A DNA stretch of 64,000 nt from DASTSN01 sp035760665 (GCA_035760665.1 DASTSN010000105.1:19956-83955), one strand, 5' to 3'. Counted from the stretch's first letter, positions 1 to 10,001 are shown. Program-made: numbers and translations. The notes: generated by a model not told the origin, from the sequence alone.

Positions 1-2
1 CC

Positions 3-656
3 ACGGTCCTAAATCATATCGGTTCCGAACAAACGAGCCAGCCTATAGCAACTCCCCGAAAGATTCCCGCAGTTCCCGCCAAGGTTGACAACCAGGCGAT
101 CACACGGGAAGAAAATATGGTAACCATGCTACCGGAAACACCCGGTGCAAGAACTGTTACACTTAATACAGTTGTATTACCCAAACTCAACAAAGCTGAG
201 CAAAGGCAGGTTGAAAAAACCGTTGCGGCCACTAAAAAAGTGCTGGAAGCCACCAGGTGGAAGCAGGCTGAACTGACTATTGCTGATGTGCTGACGACGG
301 CTGAAAAAGAACAATTGAAAGCTCAATACCATCAACAAATCAACCAGGTTAACTGGGAAAAACTCGCCCAGCAACTTCAACTTTCCTACGACCAGATTAA
401 TTGGGAGCATGTGACAGGAAAACTTGACGCCGCCCTTACGGGTATTCAATTAGACAGCCTGGAGCAACTGTACAACAAGGCTGAGCTGGAGTTAGCCCGT
501 GCCGAACAACTGGCTCAAATAGCCAATGACAGCCTGAATATTCAACTTCCGGTTCCCGATATTTCCCTTGAACAGTTGACAAAAAGCCGCCTGCAATTGC
601 AGAAAAATATGAAAACAATCAGGCTGCTGCGCAGTAAAAAAATTGTTCGCCTGTAA
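3..656 (+). CDS. C-terminal part of an unidentified helical protein (5' end outside window)
   Basis: The reading frame is open from the first bases of the window to the stop at 656, so this is the tail of a longer protein; an ATG at 117 exists but is probably internal. The visible 217 residues are rich in Gln, Glu, Lys and Leu and look almost wholly alpha-helical. Two similar units, each with an 'NWE' core (VNWEKLAQQL and INWEHVTGKL), lie about 19 residues apart. The tail ends in a basic stretch (LLRSKKIVRL). I do not recognise a catalytic motif. Such tails occur on Bacteroidota M56/BlaR1-like peptidases and anti-sigma proteins, but that is a guess and the N-terminal part would be needed to decide. 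Confidence 0.6.
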   Translation, partial: TVLNHIGSEQTSQPIATPRKIPAVPAKVDNQAITREENMVTMLPETPGARTVTLNTVVLPKLNKAEQRQVEKTVAATKKVLEATRWKQAELTIADVLTTAEKEQLKAQYHQQINQVNWEKLAQQLQLSYDQINWEHVTGKLDAALTGIQLDSLEQLYNKAELELARAEQLAQIANDSLNIQLPVPDISLEQLTKSRLQLQKNMKTIRLLRSKKIVRL

Positions 657-884
657 GGGAAATACCCATTTCTGCATATTTACCTGTTCGCAATACTTGA
701 GTTGAATTTGTGCTTTATGAACCCTGCCTGATCTATTAGTCAATATTTGCTAACTTAATTTATACGTGACTCGGTAAAAAAGAGATTACCCGCTTTTTCC
801 TTTGCATTCCGGGTGTTGCATTCCCCATTCAACCTTTGTGTTTATTTTAAACACGCAACATACATTTTGCCGAGGATTCAGCCA

Positions 885-1520
885 TCAGAGGTTGGTCATG
901 AAGGCATTCTGATCAAGGTAATTTGCCGCATTTTTTCCTTCACAAAAAAGCAGATCGATGATGGAAAGATTAGCCAGGAAGCCGGTACGTTCTTCAAACA
1001 CCTGCCGATATGGCACACAAGAAAATTGCTGGTAATTCCTGGGAAGGATGCGGTTTCGAAGGTCAAGGATGGCTGCAGGGCTATACTCCTTCTCAAAGCG
1101 GGTACTTATACCGATTTCTCCCTTCCAGTTGATTTGTGCAATCACCCAGTTGAAAAGATCCCTGTTCCAGTTGATCAGTAAATCGTAGTGCCGTTTATAA
1201 TACTGTTCCAGTGCGGGAGCATAATAATCATACCAGGGCGACTTCCTGTAACATGATTCAATCGTTCGCCAATGCCTTTCCTGCCAGGGGCTGCTGTTAT
1301 CAATATAAACGTCGGAGACAGGCCGCTTCTGGTCGCGTCCGTGAAGGAGAGGAACAGAAAGCTGAACAGGTCCGGCGCCACCGGCAACAATACACCGGTT
1401 ACGAAAACCGCCTTTTTGATACGCCTCACATTGCTCAAAAATGATATTTGATTTTTTATATAAAATTAAAAATACAGTAACAGGTGCTAAATACTGATAT
1501 TCAATTATTAATGATTCCAA
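885..1520 (-). CDS. WbqC family protein
   Basis: The 211-residue product matches the WbqC-like family from its first strand (IIEYQYLAPVTVF) through the conserved region where the family reads YQK..(Y/F)RNRC (here YQKGGFRNRC), a following LSVPL segment and the HWRTIESCYRKSPWY block. WbqC proteins sit near O-antigen or surface-polysaccharide loci in many bacteria and are thought to act in glycan or amino-sugar metabolism, but no reaction is firmly established. The length is usual for the family and the start at 1520 gives the expected N-terminus. It is monocistronic here and faces away from the lipoprotein gene at 1914. The family call is fairly sure; the function is open. Confidence 0.8.
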   Translation of the reverse strand: MESLIIEYQYLAPVTVFLILYKKSNIIFEQCEAYQKGGFRNRCIVAGGAGPVQLSVPLLHGRDQKRPVSDVYIDNSSPWQERHWRTIESCYRKSPWYDYYAPALEQYYKRHYDLLINWNRDLFNWVIAQINWKGEIGISTRFEKEYSPAAILDLRNRILPRNYQQFSCVPYRQVFEERTGFLANLSIIDLLFCEGKNAANYLDQNAFMTNL

Positions 1521-1913
1521 AATTTAATTTGTTTAATCCAGTAGATTATTGCTGCAGATAAAGCAATTCTTATGCAAATTATTCTAAATTAAATTATTAG
1601 TCAACTTATATAAAATTTTAATTACCATTATATTGTTTTCATTTTTAATAGCTCATGATTTTAGTAAATCTTCTTGTTTTTACGATAAGCTGAAAAGCTA
1701 ACGCTTTTAGCAGGCAAAACTGTTCTTAAAAAATAAAATATTCACCGCCTCTACCCTCTCTTTCGGATAGCTGCATTTTTTAAAATATGGGGAGGGAAGC
1801 CGCAACTTTGCATTTTAAAGAATCAATGCAGGCTGTTAAAAAATATCCAAGTCTCGCCATTTGATTTTTACAAACAGTCTTTCTCCTATTTTGCAATCAA
1901 ATTCAATCACAGT
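1521..1913. other. AT-rich divergent intergenic region
   Basis: These 393 bases separate the minus-strand WbqC gene from the plus-strand lipoprotein gene. The part from about 1570 to 1640 is strikingly AT-rich. No reading frame here resembles a protein. A CAACTTTG box at 1803-1810 is a near match to the Bacteroidota -7 element, but no clear upstream TTG partner is present. The region presumably holds both promoters; nothing else is visible. Confidence 0.5.
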
Positions 1914-2372
1914 ATGAGCAGAATTTTTTGGGGACTTTTGTTACTGGCCGCAATGGGCTCATGCACTGCCCTAAAGGAGCCGGAATATAAAGGAATGGAA
2001 TCCGTATCGCTACAAACAGCCGGGCTGAACGCAACAACTCTTTCGCTAAACCTGCATTATTTTAATCCTAACCGGCGGGATTTGAAACTGAAAGAATCGG
2101 AAGGTGATGCCTATATCGACAGCATTTACCTGGGCCATTTTATACTGGACAGCATGGTGACAATCCCTGCAACTGCCGATTTTACAGTCCCAATTTCCCT
2201 TCAAACCGACTCACGTAACTTGCTTAAAAACACGATGAGCCTGCTTCTTAAAAAAGAGGTCACATTGAGATTAAACGGCAGTTGTAAGATTGGCCGCCGG
2301 GGAATCTATTTCCGCTATCCCATCCGCTACGAGGGCAAGCAGTCCCTGGCCTCATTGGGATTATTTCAGTGA
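1914..2372 (+). CDS. LEA type 2 family lipoprotein
   Basis: A 152-residue exported lipoprotein. The first 17 residues form a hydrophobic signal ending in a lipobox (AMGSC), so Cys17 should be lipidated. The mature part resembles the LEA14/water-stress WHy fold: alternating strands with the 'NLHYFNPNRRDLKLKESEGDAYI' type region (an NPN motif following a beta strand) and a second half with 'VPISLQTDSRNLL'. Proteins of this type are common in Bacteroidota as periplasmic or outer-membrane lipoproteins of unknown role. It stands alone, converging on smc and sharing a two-way terminator at 2475-2505. The family call rests on pattern and length, not on a search. Confidence 0.7.
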   Translation: MSRIFWGLLLLAAMGSCTALKEPEYKGMESVSLQTAGLNATTLSLNLHYFNPNRRDLKLKESEGDAYIDSIYLGHFILDSMVTIPATADFTVPISLQTDSRNLLKNTMSLLLKKEVTLRLNGSCKIGRRGIYFRYPIRYEGKQSLASLGLFQ

Positions 2373-2474
2373 GTATATTCACAGACAAACCGCTTTCACT
2401 TTTGCGGGCCGGATGGCATTTTTCAACCAACACTGAATTTAAGTAACCCTTTCAACGGCTTACGCGGGATTGCA

Positions 2475-2505
2475 TAAAATAAATCCCCCTGTGCGGGGGA
2501 TTTAT
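2475..2505. terminator. Bidirectional hairpin terminator between the LEA lipoprotein gene and smc
   Basis: An 11-bp perfect stem (ataaatccccc at 2479-2489 with gggggatttat at 2495-2505) closes a 5-base loop. On the minus strand the stem is followed by a TTTTA stretch, fitting intrinsic termination of smc. On the plus strand the downstream run is less T-rich. It sits between two convergent genes. Confidence 0.75.
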
Positions 2506-2538
2506 GAATACTAAAAAAAGAAAGTCAAGGGACTTATA

Positions 2539-5500
2539 TTAATTCTGTGCCAGGCTGCGGAAGTCGACTGATACCAGCCTGCTCACACCTGGTTCTTGCA
2601 TGGTTACCCCGTAGATCACGTCCACGGTACTCATGGTCGTTTTGTTATGGGTAACAATGATGAACTGCGAATTCTCGCTGAACTGGCGGATCATATTGGT
2701 AAACTTGCCCACGTTGGCATCGTCCAGCGGGGCATCCACCTCATCGAGAATACAGAAAGGTGCCGGCTTGATGAGGTAAATGGCGAACAGGAGTGCTGTT
2801 GCGGTGAGGGTCCTTTCTCCACCGCTTAACTGGGTAAGCGATGTGGGGCGTTTCCCCTTGGGTTTAGCAATCACGTCAATTCCGCTTTCGGCCAGGTTTT
2901 CAGGGTTTTCCAGCACCAGGTCGCACTGATCATCATCAGTAAAGAGCGTTTTGAATACATTTTTAAAATTGTCTCTCACCTGGTGGAAGGTCTCGAGGAA
3001 TTTCTGGTTGGCGGTAGCTTCCACTTCCTGGATGGTCTGCAAGAGGCTTTCTTTTGCTGTGACCAGGTCGTTTTTTTGTTCCAGGATGAATTCGTAACGC
3101 TTTTTCATTTCCTGGAAAGCTTCAATCGCGGTGGGGTTGACTTCGCCGAGATTTTCTAGCCGTTTCTTCATGCGGTCGGCTTTTTCCTGCAGTTCTTCCA
3201 CGGCGAGTTCTGTTGTACGGGGCTGCTCCAGGATATCTTCGAGCTGAATTTTGAATTCCACGTTGAGCCGTTCTTTGGTACCGGCAAGCTGAAGTTTTAA
3301 ATCATTTAGTTTATCCTTGATCTCTGCCAGGAGGTGCTCCACCTGCTCCTTGTCTTTTATTTTATGACGCAGTTCACTTTCTTTTTCTGCCAATGTATTA
3401 CGCAGGTTGTAGTAAGCCTGGTCTGCTTCGTTCAGCCGTGCCTCCTCTTCTTCCCGGCTTTTCATGAGCTCCACGAGGGCATCTTCTGTTTCTTTTAACG
3501 AAAGGCGTGACTGCTCAATACTTGCCGTGGTATCAGAGAGTGTGGTACTATTATTTTCAATCTGTGACCTCAGGTCATTGAGCTGGTTGGTTTTAAATTC
3601 CAGTTCCTGTTTCAGTGCATTGATCTTGCTCTGCTGACGGGTCACCTGCAGGTTAAATTCGTTGAACCGGGCACTAGCTTCGTTGTACTGCTGTTCGTCG
3701 GAACGGAAACTTTCTTCCGCTTCGCGCAGCCTGTTGGTATGCAGTTGTAAGTCTTCCACCAACAGTAACAATTCGTTGCGCACTGCTTCCACCGAACCGA
3801 GTGTCGCCTGTAGTTGCTGTTGTAATTCTTCTGACCGCTGCCGGCCCTGGTTTTGCAGGGAATGAAGGTTCTCGATTTTATTTTGCAGGGAAAACAGTTG
3901 GTTACTCAACTGCTGAATTTCCCGTTCTGTTTCGCGGATGGCGTTCTCCCGCAAGTCTTCGTTAAAAGCGATGACTTCGTTATGACGGGCCTGGATATCG
4001 GCTTTTAATGCTTCCACTACCTGGTCCTGAACGTGAATTTCATCCTGCAGTTTTTCCAGATTTTTCTGGCGGCCGATTTTCTTTCCTTCAAACAAACCCA
4101 CGCTACCGCCGGTGAGTGAATATTTTCCTTTAACATATTTCCCGTTTTTTTCCAGTATCACAAAACCATTGCTGTTTTCCAGGACTTCTTCCGTTTCGGC
4201 TATCATTACATTGCCCAGCAGGTGTTCGGCCAGTTTGCGGTATTTATCGTCCACCTCTATCACTTCCATGGCCGGGATGCCACCGGCAGGCCGGTGGTTG
4301 GATTGGGGGGCAGCTTCCTGCGCCACTTTATCCATGAGGAAGAAGTTAGCTTTCCCTTTTTTATTTTCATCCAGCAGGTGGATAGCCTGCAGGCCCTCCT
4401 GTAAATTGTTGACGACGTAGTAACTGAGATAAGGTTCCAGCACGTTTTCCAGTGCAGTACGGTATTCTTCTTTCACGTAAATAATATCCGACAAAATAGG
4501 CGACCGGTGATTCCAGCCGGCATTGTTGTGCAGGAATTTCACACTTTCCGGATACCCTTCCATGGAATCGATCAGGCTTTTCAGTAAGTCGTGTTCGTTG
4601 CGTTTTGCATCCAGTTTCCGGGTTTCATCGGCCAGTTGGTTGCGCAGGGTTTCCAGCACGGCCTGTGTTTGAATAATTTGCTCTTTGGTATTTTCCTGGT
4701 GAATTTGCAGTTGTTCAAGGTCTGTTTTTTTCAATGCCAGTTCTTTTTCCACCAGTTCACGTTCCTGTTCGGTATGCTGGAGCTGTTCATCCCGGCGGCT
4801 GCGCTCTTCTTCGATTTGCTGCAGCGTACGCTGCAGGTTTTGTGCAGATGTGTCGGCCACGGCTACTTTTTTCTCCGCTTCAAACTGGCTGCGCTGCACC
4901 AGTTGATGATCGGCCCGCAACTGGTCTACGGCGCCCCGGTGTTCGTCAAGGATGGTCCGTTTGCTGTCCACCTCCTGACGTAACTGATCAAGCTGTCCGC
5001 TGAGGCCGGCCTGGTTTTTTTGTTCCTCATCCAGCTGATGCCGGGTAAAGGCTATGCTTTCTTCCAGTCCTTGTACCTGACCTTCGGATTTTTGCAAAAA
5101 CTCTTTCAGCCCGGTCTCACGTTCCTGCAAATATTCCAACCGCTGGGCAGCGAGATTTTTTTCATTTTCTTTGGTACGTACCTGCTGAACAAGTTCGTTA
5201 AACTGATGCTGCATGCTTTGCAGGGCCCGTTCTTTTTCCACAAAGGCCAGTTTTTCCTGCTCCAGGGCTGCTTCATCCGTAGCGATTTCGGCTTCAATCT
5301 TCACCCGGCGGTCGGTTTCGGCTTCGTGCTGTTCGTTTAATTCTTTATACGTCAGGTTGAACCCTTCAAGTGCAGCTTTAGCCAGTTCGATGCTGACCTC
5401 GCGGTAATCTTTTTTTATCTCGTAGTATTTCTCTGCTTTTTTAGCCTGGTTTTCCAGCGATTTAAGCTGGTTATTGATTTCAAAAAGAAGGTCTTCAATC

Positions 5501-6069
5501 CGGGCGAGGTCCTGCTCGGTGGCGTCCAGTTTTTGACGGGCTTCTTTTTTCCGGGTTTTGTAAATAGAGATCCCCGCTGCCTGCTCCAGCATGCGGCGGC
5601 GGCTGTTGTCTTTATCTTTAATCAGGTCGTCAACCATGCCCAGTTCTATGATAGCGTAGCTGTCGGTGCTAACGCCGGTATCCATGAACAGGTTCTGGAT
5701 GTCTTTGAGGCGGCACTGCACATCGTTCAGCCGGTACTCGCTTTCCCCGCTTTTATAAAATTTACGGGTAATGGTGACGGTGTTAAATTCGGTTGGTAGA
5801 AGGTTTTTGGTGTTTTCAAACGTCAGGCTCACTTCTGCGAGGCCGCTGGCACTGCGGGTTTTGGAGCCATTAAACACAAGGCTTTCCAGGTTTTCACTGC
5901 GCAGGTGACTGATTTTTTGCTCGCCAATAACCCAGCGGATACTATCCACAATATTGGATTTACCGCAACCGTTGGGGCCCACGATACCGGTAATATTCTC
6001 GTCGAAATTCACAACAGTTTTGTCGGCAAAACTTTTAAAACCCTTGATCTCTAAGCTTTTTAAACGCAC
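2539..6069 (-). CDS. smc: Chromosome segregation protein SMC
   Basis: A full-length 1176-residue SMC ATPase, which compacts and helps segregate the chromosome together with ScpA and ScpB. The N-terminal head carries the Walker A motif GPNGCGKS at residues 31-38. Long coiled coils flank a hinge at roughly residues 500-660 (around GYPESVKFLHNN and SLTGGSVGLFEGKKIG). The C-terminal head has the ABC signature LSGGERTLTATALLF and Walker B with D-loop (FCILDEVDAPLDDAN). The start (MRLKSLEIKGFKSF) is the canonical SMC N-terminus. scpA and scpB are not in the window. The gene stands alone on the minus strand. Identification is secure. Confidence 0.97.
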   Translation of the reverse strand: MRLKSLEIKGFKSFADKTVVNFDENITGIVGPNGCGKSNIVDSIRWVIGEQKISHLRSENLESLVFNGSKTRSASGLAEVSLTFENTKNLLPTEFNTVTITRKFYKSGESEYRLNDVQCRLKDIQNLFMDTGVSTDSYAIIELGMVDDLIKDKDNSRRRMLEQAAGISIYKTRKKEARQKLDATEQDLARIEDLLFEINNQLKSLENQAKKAEKYYEIKKDYREVSIELAKAALEGFNLTYKELNEQHEAETDRRVKIEAEIATDEAALEQEKLAFVEKERALQSMQHQFNELVQQVRTKENEKNLAAQRLEYLQERETGLKEFLQKSEGQVQGLEESIAFTRHQLDEEQKNQAGLSGQLDQLRQEVDSKRTILDEHRGAVDQLRADHQLVQRSQFEAEKKVAVADTSAQNLQRTLQQIEEERSRRDEQLQHTEQERELVEKELALKKTDLEQLQIHQENTKEQIIQTQAVLETLRNQLADETRKLDAKRNEHDLLKSLIDSMEGYPESVKFLHNNAGWNHRSPILSDIIYVKEEYRTALENVLEPYLSYYVVNNLQEGLQAIHLLDENKKGKANFFLMDKVAQEAAPQSNHRPAGGIPAMEVIEVDDKYRKLAEHLLGNVMIAETEEVLENSNGFVILEKNGKYVKGKYSLTGGSVGLFEGKKIGRQKNLEKLQDEIHVQDQVVEALKADIQARHNEVIAFNEDLRENAIRETEREIQQLSNQLFSLQNKIENLHSLQNQGRQRSEELQQQLQATLGSVEAVRNELLLLVEDLQLHTNRLREAEESFRSDEQQYNEASARFNEFNLQVTRQQSKINALKQELEFKTNQLNDLRSQIENNSTTLSDTTASIEQSRLSLKETEDALVELMKSREEEEARLNEADQAYYNLRNTLAEKESELRHKIKDKEQVEHLLAEIKDKLNDLKLQLAGTKERLNVEFKIQLEDILEQPRTTELAVEELQEKADRMKKRLENLGEVNPTAIEAFQEMKKRYEFILEQKNDLVTAKESLLQTIQEVEATANQKFLETFHQVRDNFKNVFKTLFTDDDQCDLVLENPENLAESGIDVIAKPKGKRPTSLTQLSGGERTLTATALLFAIYLIKPAPFCILDEVDAPLDDANVGKFTNMIRQFSENSQFIIVTHNKTTMSTVDVIYGVTMQEPGVSRLVSVDFRSLAQN

Positions 6070-6555
6070 GGTAGTCTTAAGTTTAAATCAGCGGCGAATA
6101 TAAGGCATAGGCGATGAAATTGGCAGCCACCCGCGGGCAATTGTTCACAAAAGTTGGTAAAATGTGAGGAAGAACCGGGCATCTGAATGGAATAGGATGA
6201 GAATGAAGCGATGAGGGAAGATACTGCCCCGGGACAGGATATAATAAACAACCCTAGGATGCCTAAATCTTTTGTTTTTGTGGTAACTCCGAACCCGGCA
6301 AACTGCAAAATTGAATTACCCATTTTTATGATACGATAGCAGGCGCTACCAAAGTGGCTTTATGGTGGGCTTTGCGTGGCATTTGCCGGTCCCTGTCTAT
6401 ACCCAAAAATCATACAAAAACTTTTTTTCAAATACAAGTACAGTGCAGAGCATTCGGAGGTAGCAAAAATTATACGGGTGATTGTTTTCACCCGGCTGGG
6501 TTTGCGTTGATGAAATCAAGCCAGGGAGTGTTCAGCATAAGAAAGTGAATCGATT
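6070..6555. other. Intergenic region upstream of smc
   Basis: Nearly 490 bases lie between the smc start and the 3' end of the SDR gene. Open frames on both strands (up to 87 residues) have no recognisable sequence character and one of them overlaps the smc start, so I treat the stretch as noncoding. A 7-bp hairpin (cgggtga/tcacccg, 6475-6494) lies downstream of the SDR gene on the minus strand. No convincing promoter pair was found. Confidence 0.45.
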
Positions 6556-7443
6556 TCAGGCAAAGGTTTTCCGCAGGCCCACTTCGAAAGAAATCGGTTC
6601 GTATTGCAGATCGTTCCTGGCACGGGTAATTTGAAAGCCGGTCCTTGGTGGACGCTTTGCCGGTTCAGCAAATTCAGTTGCCGTTACCTTTTTCAGCAGC
6701 GAGGTATCCAGCCCCAGGTGATGAGCCGCCGACAAGGCCATTTCATAGGGCGTGAGGATATCTTTCCCCGACAGGTGATAAATCCGGGCTGCCCGTTTTT
6801 CAATAATCGCGACAAGGCCTTTTGCCAGGTTTTCCACGAAGGTGGGAGTACGGAACTGGTCGTTCACAACATTATAAGGGAGCCCCTTTTCCAATTTTTC
6901 TTTTATTGTATATAACAGGTTGGTTTGTCCCGGCACGGGTTTGCCATATACCAGAACCGTACGTGCAATGGCCCAGTCGTATGGATATTCTTTTACCGCC
7001 TCCTCTGCATCTGCTTTTGACCGGCCGTAAAAATTTACAGGGTTCACCGCATCCTCTTCGGTGTACATTCCCTGCTCGCCATCAAACACAAAATCTGTTG
7101 ACAGGAAAAGGAAAAAACTTTTCCATTCTTCTGCGCTGGCCAGCAGGTTCAGCGTGCCTTCCACGTTGGTGCTGTAGCAAAGCCATTGGTTTTGCTCACA
7201 AATATCCGGTTTGCTCATTGCGCCGGCATGCACCACCACGGCTGGCCGCACTGCCGTAAACACGTCGTGCACATCAAAAGGATTTGTGAAGTCCATCGGC
7301 AGCCAGGTAAACTGCGGATTACCGCTGTAAGGCAGCCTGCAAGCGCCCCTGCCTGTAGCTATAACTGTACACCCTTTCTGCAACAATTGCCGGCAGAGAA
7401 AGTATCCGACAAAGCCGTTCGCGCCGGTGATGAGAATGTTCAT
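6556..7443 (-). CDS. SDR family sugar-nucleotide reductase (RmlD-like)
   Basis: An extended short-chain dehydrogenase of 295 residues with the nucleotide-binding motif TGANGFVG right after the start. Further motifs are the family's 'VVHAGAMSKPDICEQN' type segment (RmlD-like xxAPxAVDxAE position), the STDFVFDGEQG block and the catalytic YGRSKADAE (Tyr-x-x-x-Lys). These match the dTDP-4-dehydrorhamnose reductase branch, which reduces NDP-4-keto-6-deoxy sugars. No rmlA, rmlB or rmlC genes are nearby, so the substrate is uncertain. I place the start at ATG 7443 because the protein then begins MNILITGANG, as is usual; a longer TTG start at 7452 adds only three residues. Confidence 0.78.
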   Translation of the reverse strand: MNILITGANGFVGYFLCRQLLQKGCTVIATGRGACRLPYSGNPQFTWLPMDFTNPFDVHDVFTAVRPAVVVHAGAMSKPDICEQNQWLCYSTNVEGTLNLLASAEEWKSFFLFLSTDFVFDGEQGMYTEEDAVNPVNFYGRSKADAEEAVKEYPYDWAIARTVLVYGKPVPGQTNLLYTIKEKLEKGLPYNVVNDQFRTPTFVENLAKGLVAIIEKRAARIYHLSGKDILTPYEMALSAAHHLGLDTSLLKKVTATEFAEPAKRPPRTGFQITRARNDLQYEPISFEVGLRKTFA

Positions 7444-7636
7444 GACTGTCAATTTATTCTATCAACAAATTTAGGAGCAGCTTCTTTTGTTACAGCAGTT
7501 AGTTTCAAAATCCTGTACAATTCGCACAACATACGAATTCGCTGGAACTATTAAAATAAACCTACCGCCAGACAGTGTTTATTTTCTATACCGGCTTATG
7601 CAGCATCGTGAAAATTGCTTATTTTCATTTTTTACA

Positions 7637-8035
7637 ATGACGCCTATGGATAAGCAAGTCGCTGTCAGAAGTTTACACCTCGAATACAGGTTGTGGATTG
7701 CCGAACTGAATTTTGATATTAACCTTCTCAGGATTTTCAACGACCGCCTGAAAGAACTGGCAACAATAAGTAAAAATGATGTTGCTTCCTCCAGCCGCAT
7801 CAATGAATTTGGAACCAAATTCAATGCCTGCCGGGACACGATTGATGAGTTGCGGCACCGGCTGCACATCGAAAAAATGAACCTGGCGGCAGCCGCAAGG
7901 GACAACAAAGCTGCCGATGCCACTATTCCACAGCCCATTGATTATGCACAGTTGAGAGATGATTTTTTTGCTTTCCGGGTTACCTTTAAAGAAGTAAAAA
8001 CAGATTTCCTGCGGTTCGAAGGTCAGCAGAGCTAA
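7637..8035 (+). CDS. Conserved small helical protein of unknown function
   Basis: A 132-residue protein (from ATG 7637; a second ATG at 7646 is equally plausible) with no signal peptide or membrane segment. It appears mostly alpha-helical: HLEYRLWIAELNFDINLLRIFNDRLKEL is followed by a heptad-like stretch ending in LRHRLHIEKMNL, a short Pro-containing linker, then a C-terminal helix (FFAFRVTFKEVKTDFLRF). I do not recognise a family. The pattern suggests a small coiled-coil cytosolic protein. Codon use looks like that of its neighbours. It sits 76 bases upstream of the tandem hydrolase genes and could be co-transcribed, though nothing links the functions. Confidence 0.6.
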   Translation: MTPMDKQVAVRSLHLEYRLWIAELNFDINLLRIFNDRLKELATISKNDVASSSRINEFGTKFNACRDTIDELRHRLHIEKMNLAAAARDNKAADATIPQPIDYAQLRDDFFAFRVTFKEVKTDFLRFEGQQS

Positions 8036-8111
8036 GGAGCCATTTGCAGGCACAACAAATTCCCCGATTGGTGATTATGTGATAAATTCGATTGCCTAAA
8101 CCGGTTGTTAC

Positions 8112-9998
8112 ATGAAAAAATATTGCCTGCTCTTCTTCGTTTTCCTTTTGTCATTTTTCAGCATCCATGCACAGGACAGTGCCTGGATCCGCGAACACTA
8201 CTTCAAAAAAGAAGTGTATATTCCCATGCGCGACGGCGTACGCCTGTTTACATCGCTGTACATTCCAAAAGATGCCACGACAAAGCATCCTATATTACTA
8301 ACCCGCACCCCATATTCCTGCGCTCCCTACGGTGAGGATCACTGGCGCAATTATTGGGACAGTTATCGAAAAGCCTATTTCAGGGAAGGATATATTATGG
8401 TTACACAGGATGTTCGCGGCCGCTGGATGAGTGAAGGGCTGTTTGAAGATGTACGGCCATTTAACCCGCATAAAACATCGGATAAGGATATTGACGAAAG
8501 CAGCGACACCTACGATACGATTGACTGGCTGGTAAAAAATATCGAAAACAACAATGGCAATGTGGGTGTTTTTGGTATTTCGTATCCCGGTTTTTACTCT
8601 ACGATGGCCGCTGCGAGTAATCACCCGGCCCTGAAGGCAGTGAGTCCGCAGGCACCGGTAACCAACTGGTTTATTGGTGATGACTTCCACCACAATGGCG
8701 CTTTCTTTCAAATGGATGGTTTTGCATTTTATTCTTCTTTTGGTAAGCCCCGCCCAAAGCCCACGACTGTGGGACCAACAGGGTTCACTTATTACACCCA
8801 CGATAATTACAAATTTTACCTGGAAACCGGCAGCCTGAAAAACCTGGCCAGGCTGATGGGCGACAGCATACGGTTTTGGAAAGACCTGTATGCGCATCCC
8901 AATTATGATGCCTGGTGGCAGGCAAGGGATGCCCGCAACGCTACAAAAAACTTACAACCTGCCATGCTTTGGGTAGGTGGCTTATTCGACGCGGAAGATT
9001 GCTGGGGTGCCTGGAATGCTTACGAAGCTGCTGAACAAAACAATCCTGGCAAGACTTTTAACAAAATTGTGGAAGGTCCCTGGTACCATGGCCAGTGGGC
9101 AAGCAACGATGGTACCCACCTGGGAAATGTGTATTTTGGCGAAAACAGCAGTACCTGGTTCCAGGAACACATAGAACTCCCATTTTTTAATTATTTCCTG
9201 AAGGGTGAGGGTGATGTTTCGCAGCTGCCGGAAGCCACCGTTTTTATTACCGGGAAAAATGAATGGCAACAGTTTTCCCAATGGCCACCCGCCGGCAAAG
9301 AAGATAGGGCTATTTACCTGCAGCCCGGCGGAACATTAAGCTGGGAAAAACCGTCTGCTACCGGTGGCTTCACGCAATACAGCAGCGACCCGGCCAAACC
9401 TGTGCCGTATACGGAGGCTGTTCATTTCAACCGCACAAGGGAATACATGACCGACGATCAGCGCTTTGCCGCCCGTCGTCCCGATGTTATCGTTTTTCAG
9501 ACCGATACCCTGCAGCAAGACCTAACCGTTACAGGTACCGTGATCGCGGATTTGATGACTAGTATTTCCACAACGGATGCCGATTTTATTGTAAAAGTGA
9601 TTGATGTATTTCCAGATAATCTTTCTTACAACGATGTGGAAATTTATGCTGAAAAAGAGGCTAAAAAATCGTATCCGATGGGCGGCTACCAGATGCTTGT
9701 TCGCGGAGAAGTCCTTCGTGGCCGCTACCGCAACAGCTATTCAAATCCGTCACCATTTGTACCGGGCAAAATAACCGAAGTGAAATTTGAGCTGCCCTCC
9801 ATTGCTCATTGCTTTAAAAAAGGCCACCGGCTGATGGTGCAGATACAGAGCACCTGGTTCCCGCTGGTAGACCGCAACCCGCAGCAGTTTGTGGACATTT
9901 ATCACTGCGATGAAAAAGATTTCAAAAAGGCGGACATCAGGATTTATCACAATAAGACCAGTAGCAGTAAACTGATTCTGCCGGTATTAAAAAATTAA
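8112..9998 (+). CDS. Exported CocE/NonD family hydrolase (first tandem copy)
   Basis: A 628-residue alpha/beta hydrolase of peptidase family S15 type (CocE/NonD, also alpha-amino-acid ester hydrolases and glutaryl-7-ACA acylases). A Sec signal peptide (about residues 1-20, ending in IHAQ) sends it to the periplasm. The catalytic triad is visible: Ser157 in GISYPG, Asp293 in GGLFDAED and His326 in GPWYHGQW. The C-terminal third is the jelly-roll domain of the family, ending in the FPLVDRNPQ block. It cleaves an ester or amide bond, probably of an acyl-amino-acid or peptide-like substrate; the true substrate cannot be told. The next gene, three bases downstream, is a clear paralogue. Confidence 0.88.
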   Translation: MKKYCLLFFVFLLSFFSIHAQDSAWIREHYFKKEVYIPMRDGVRLFTSLYIPKDATTKHPILLTRTPYSCAPYGEDHWRNYWDSYRKAYFREGYIMVTQDVRGRWMSEGLFEDVRPFNPHKTSDKDIDESSDTYDTIDWLVKNIENNNGNVGVFGISYPGFYSTMAAASNHPALKAVSPQAPVTNWFIGDDFHHNGAFFQMDGFAFYSSFGKPRPKPTTVGPTGFTYYTHDNYKFYLETGSLKNLARLMGDSIRFWKDLYAHPNYDAWWQARDARNATKNLQPAMLWVGGLFDAEDCWGAWNAYEAAEQNNPGKTFNKIVEGPWYHGQWASNDGTHLGNVYFGENSSTWFQEHIELPFFNYFLKGEGDVSQLPEATVFITGKNEWQQFSQWPPAGKEDRAIYLQPGGTLSWEKPSATGGFTQYSSDPAKPVPYTEAVHFNRTREYMTDDQRFAARRPDVIVFQTDTLQQDLTVTGTVIADLMTSISTTDADFIVKVIDVFPDNLSYNDVEIYAEKEAKKSYPMGGYQMLVRGEVLRGRYRNSYSNPSPFVPGKITEVKFELPSIAHCFKKGHRLMVQIQSTWFPLVDRNPQQFVDIYHCDEKDFKKADIRIYHNKTSSSKLILPVLKN

Positions 9999-10001
9999 TA
10001 T

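Noticed and set aside
6060..6323. 87-residue minus-strand frame upstream of smc
   Set aside because: Overlaps the smc start, has no family character, biased composition or clear start context; treated as noncoding.
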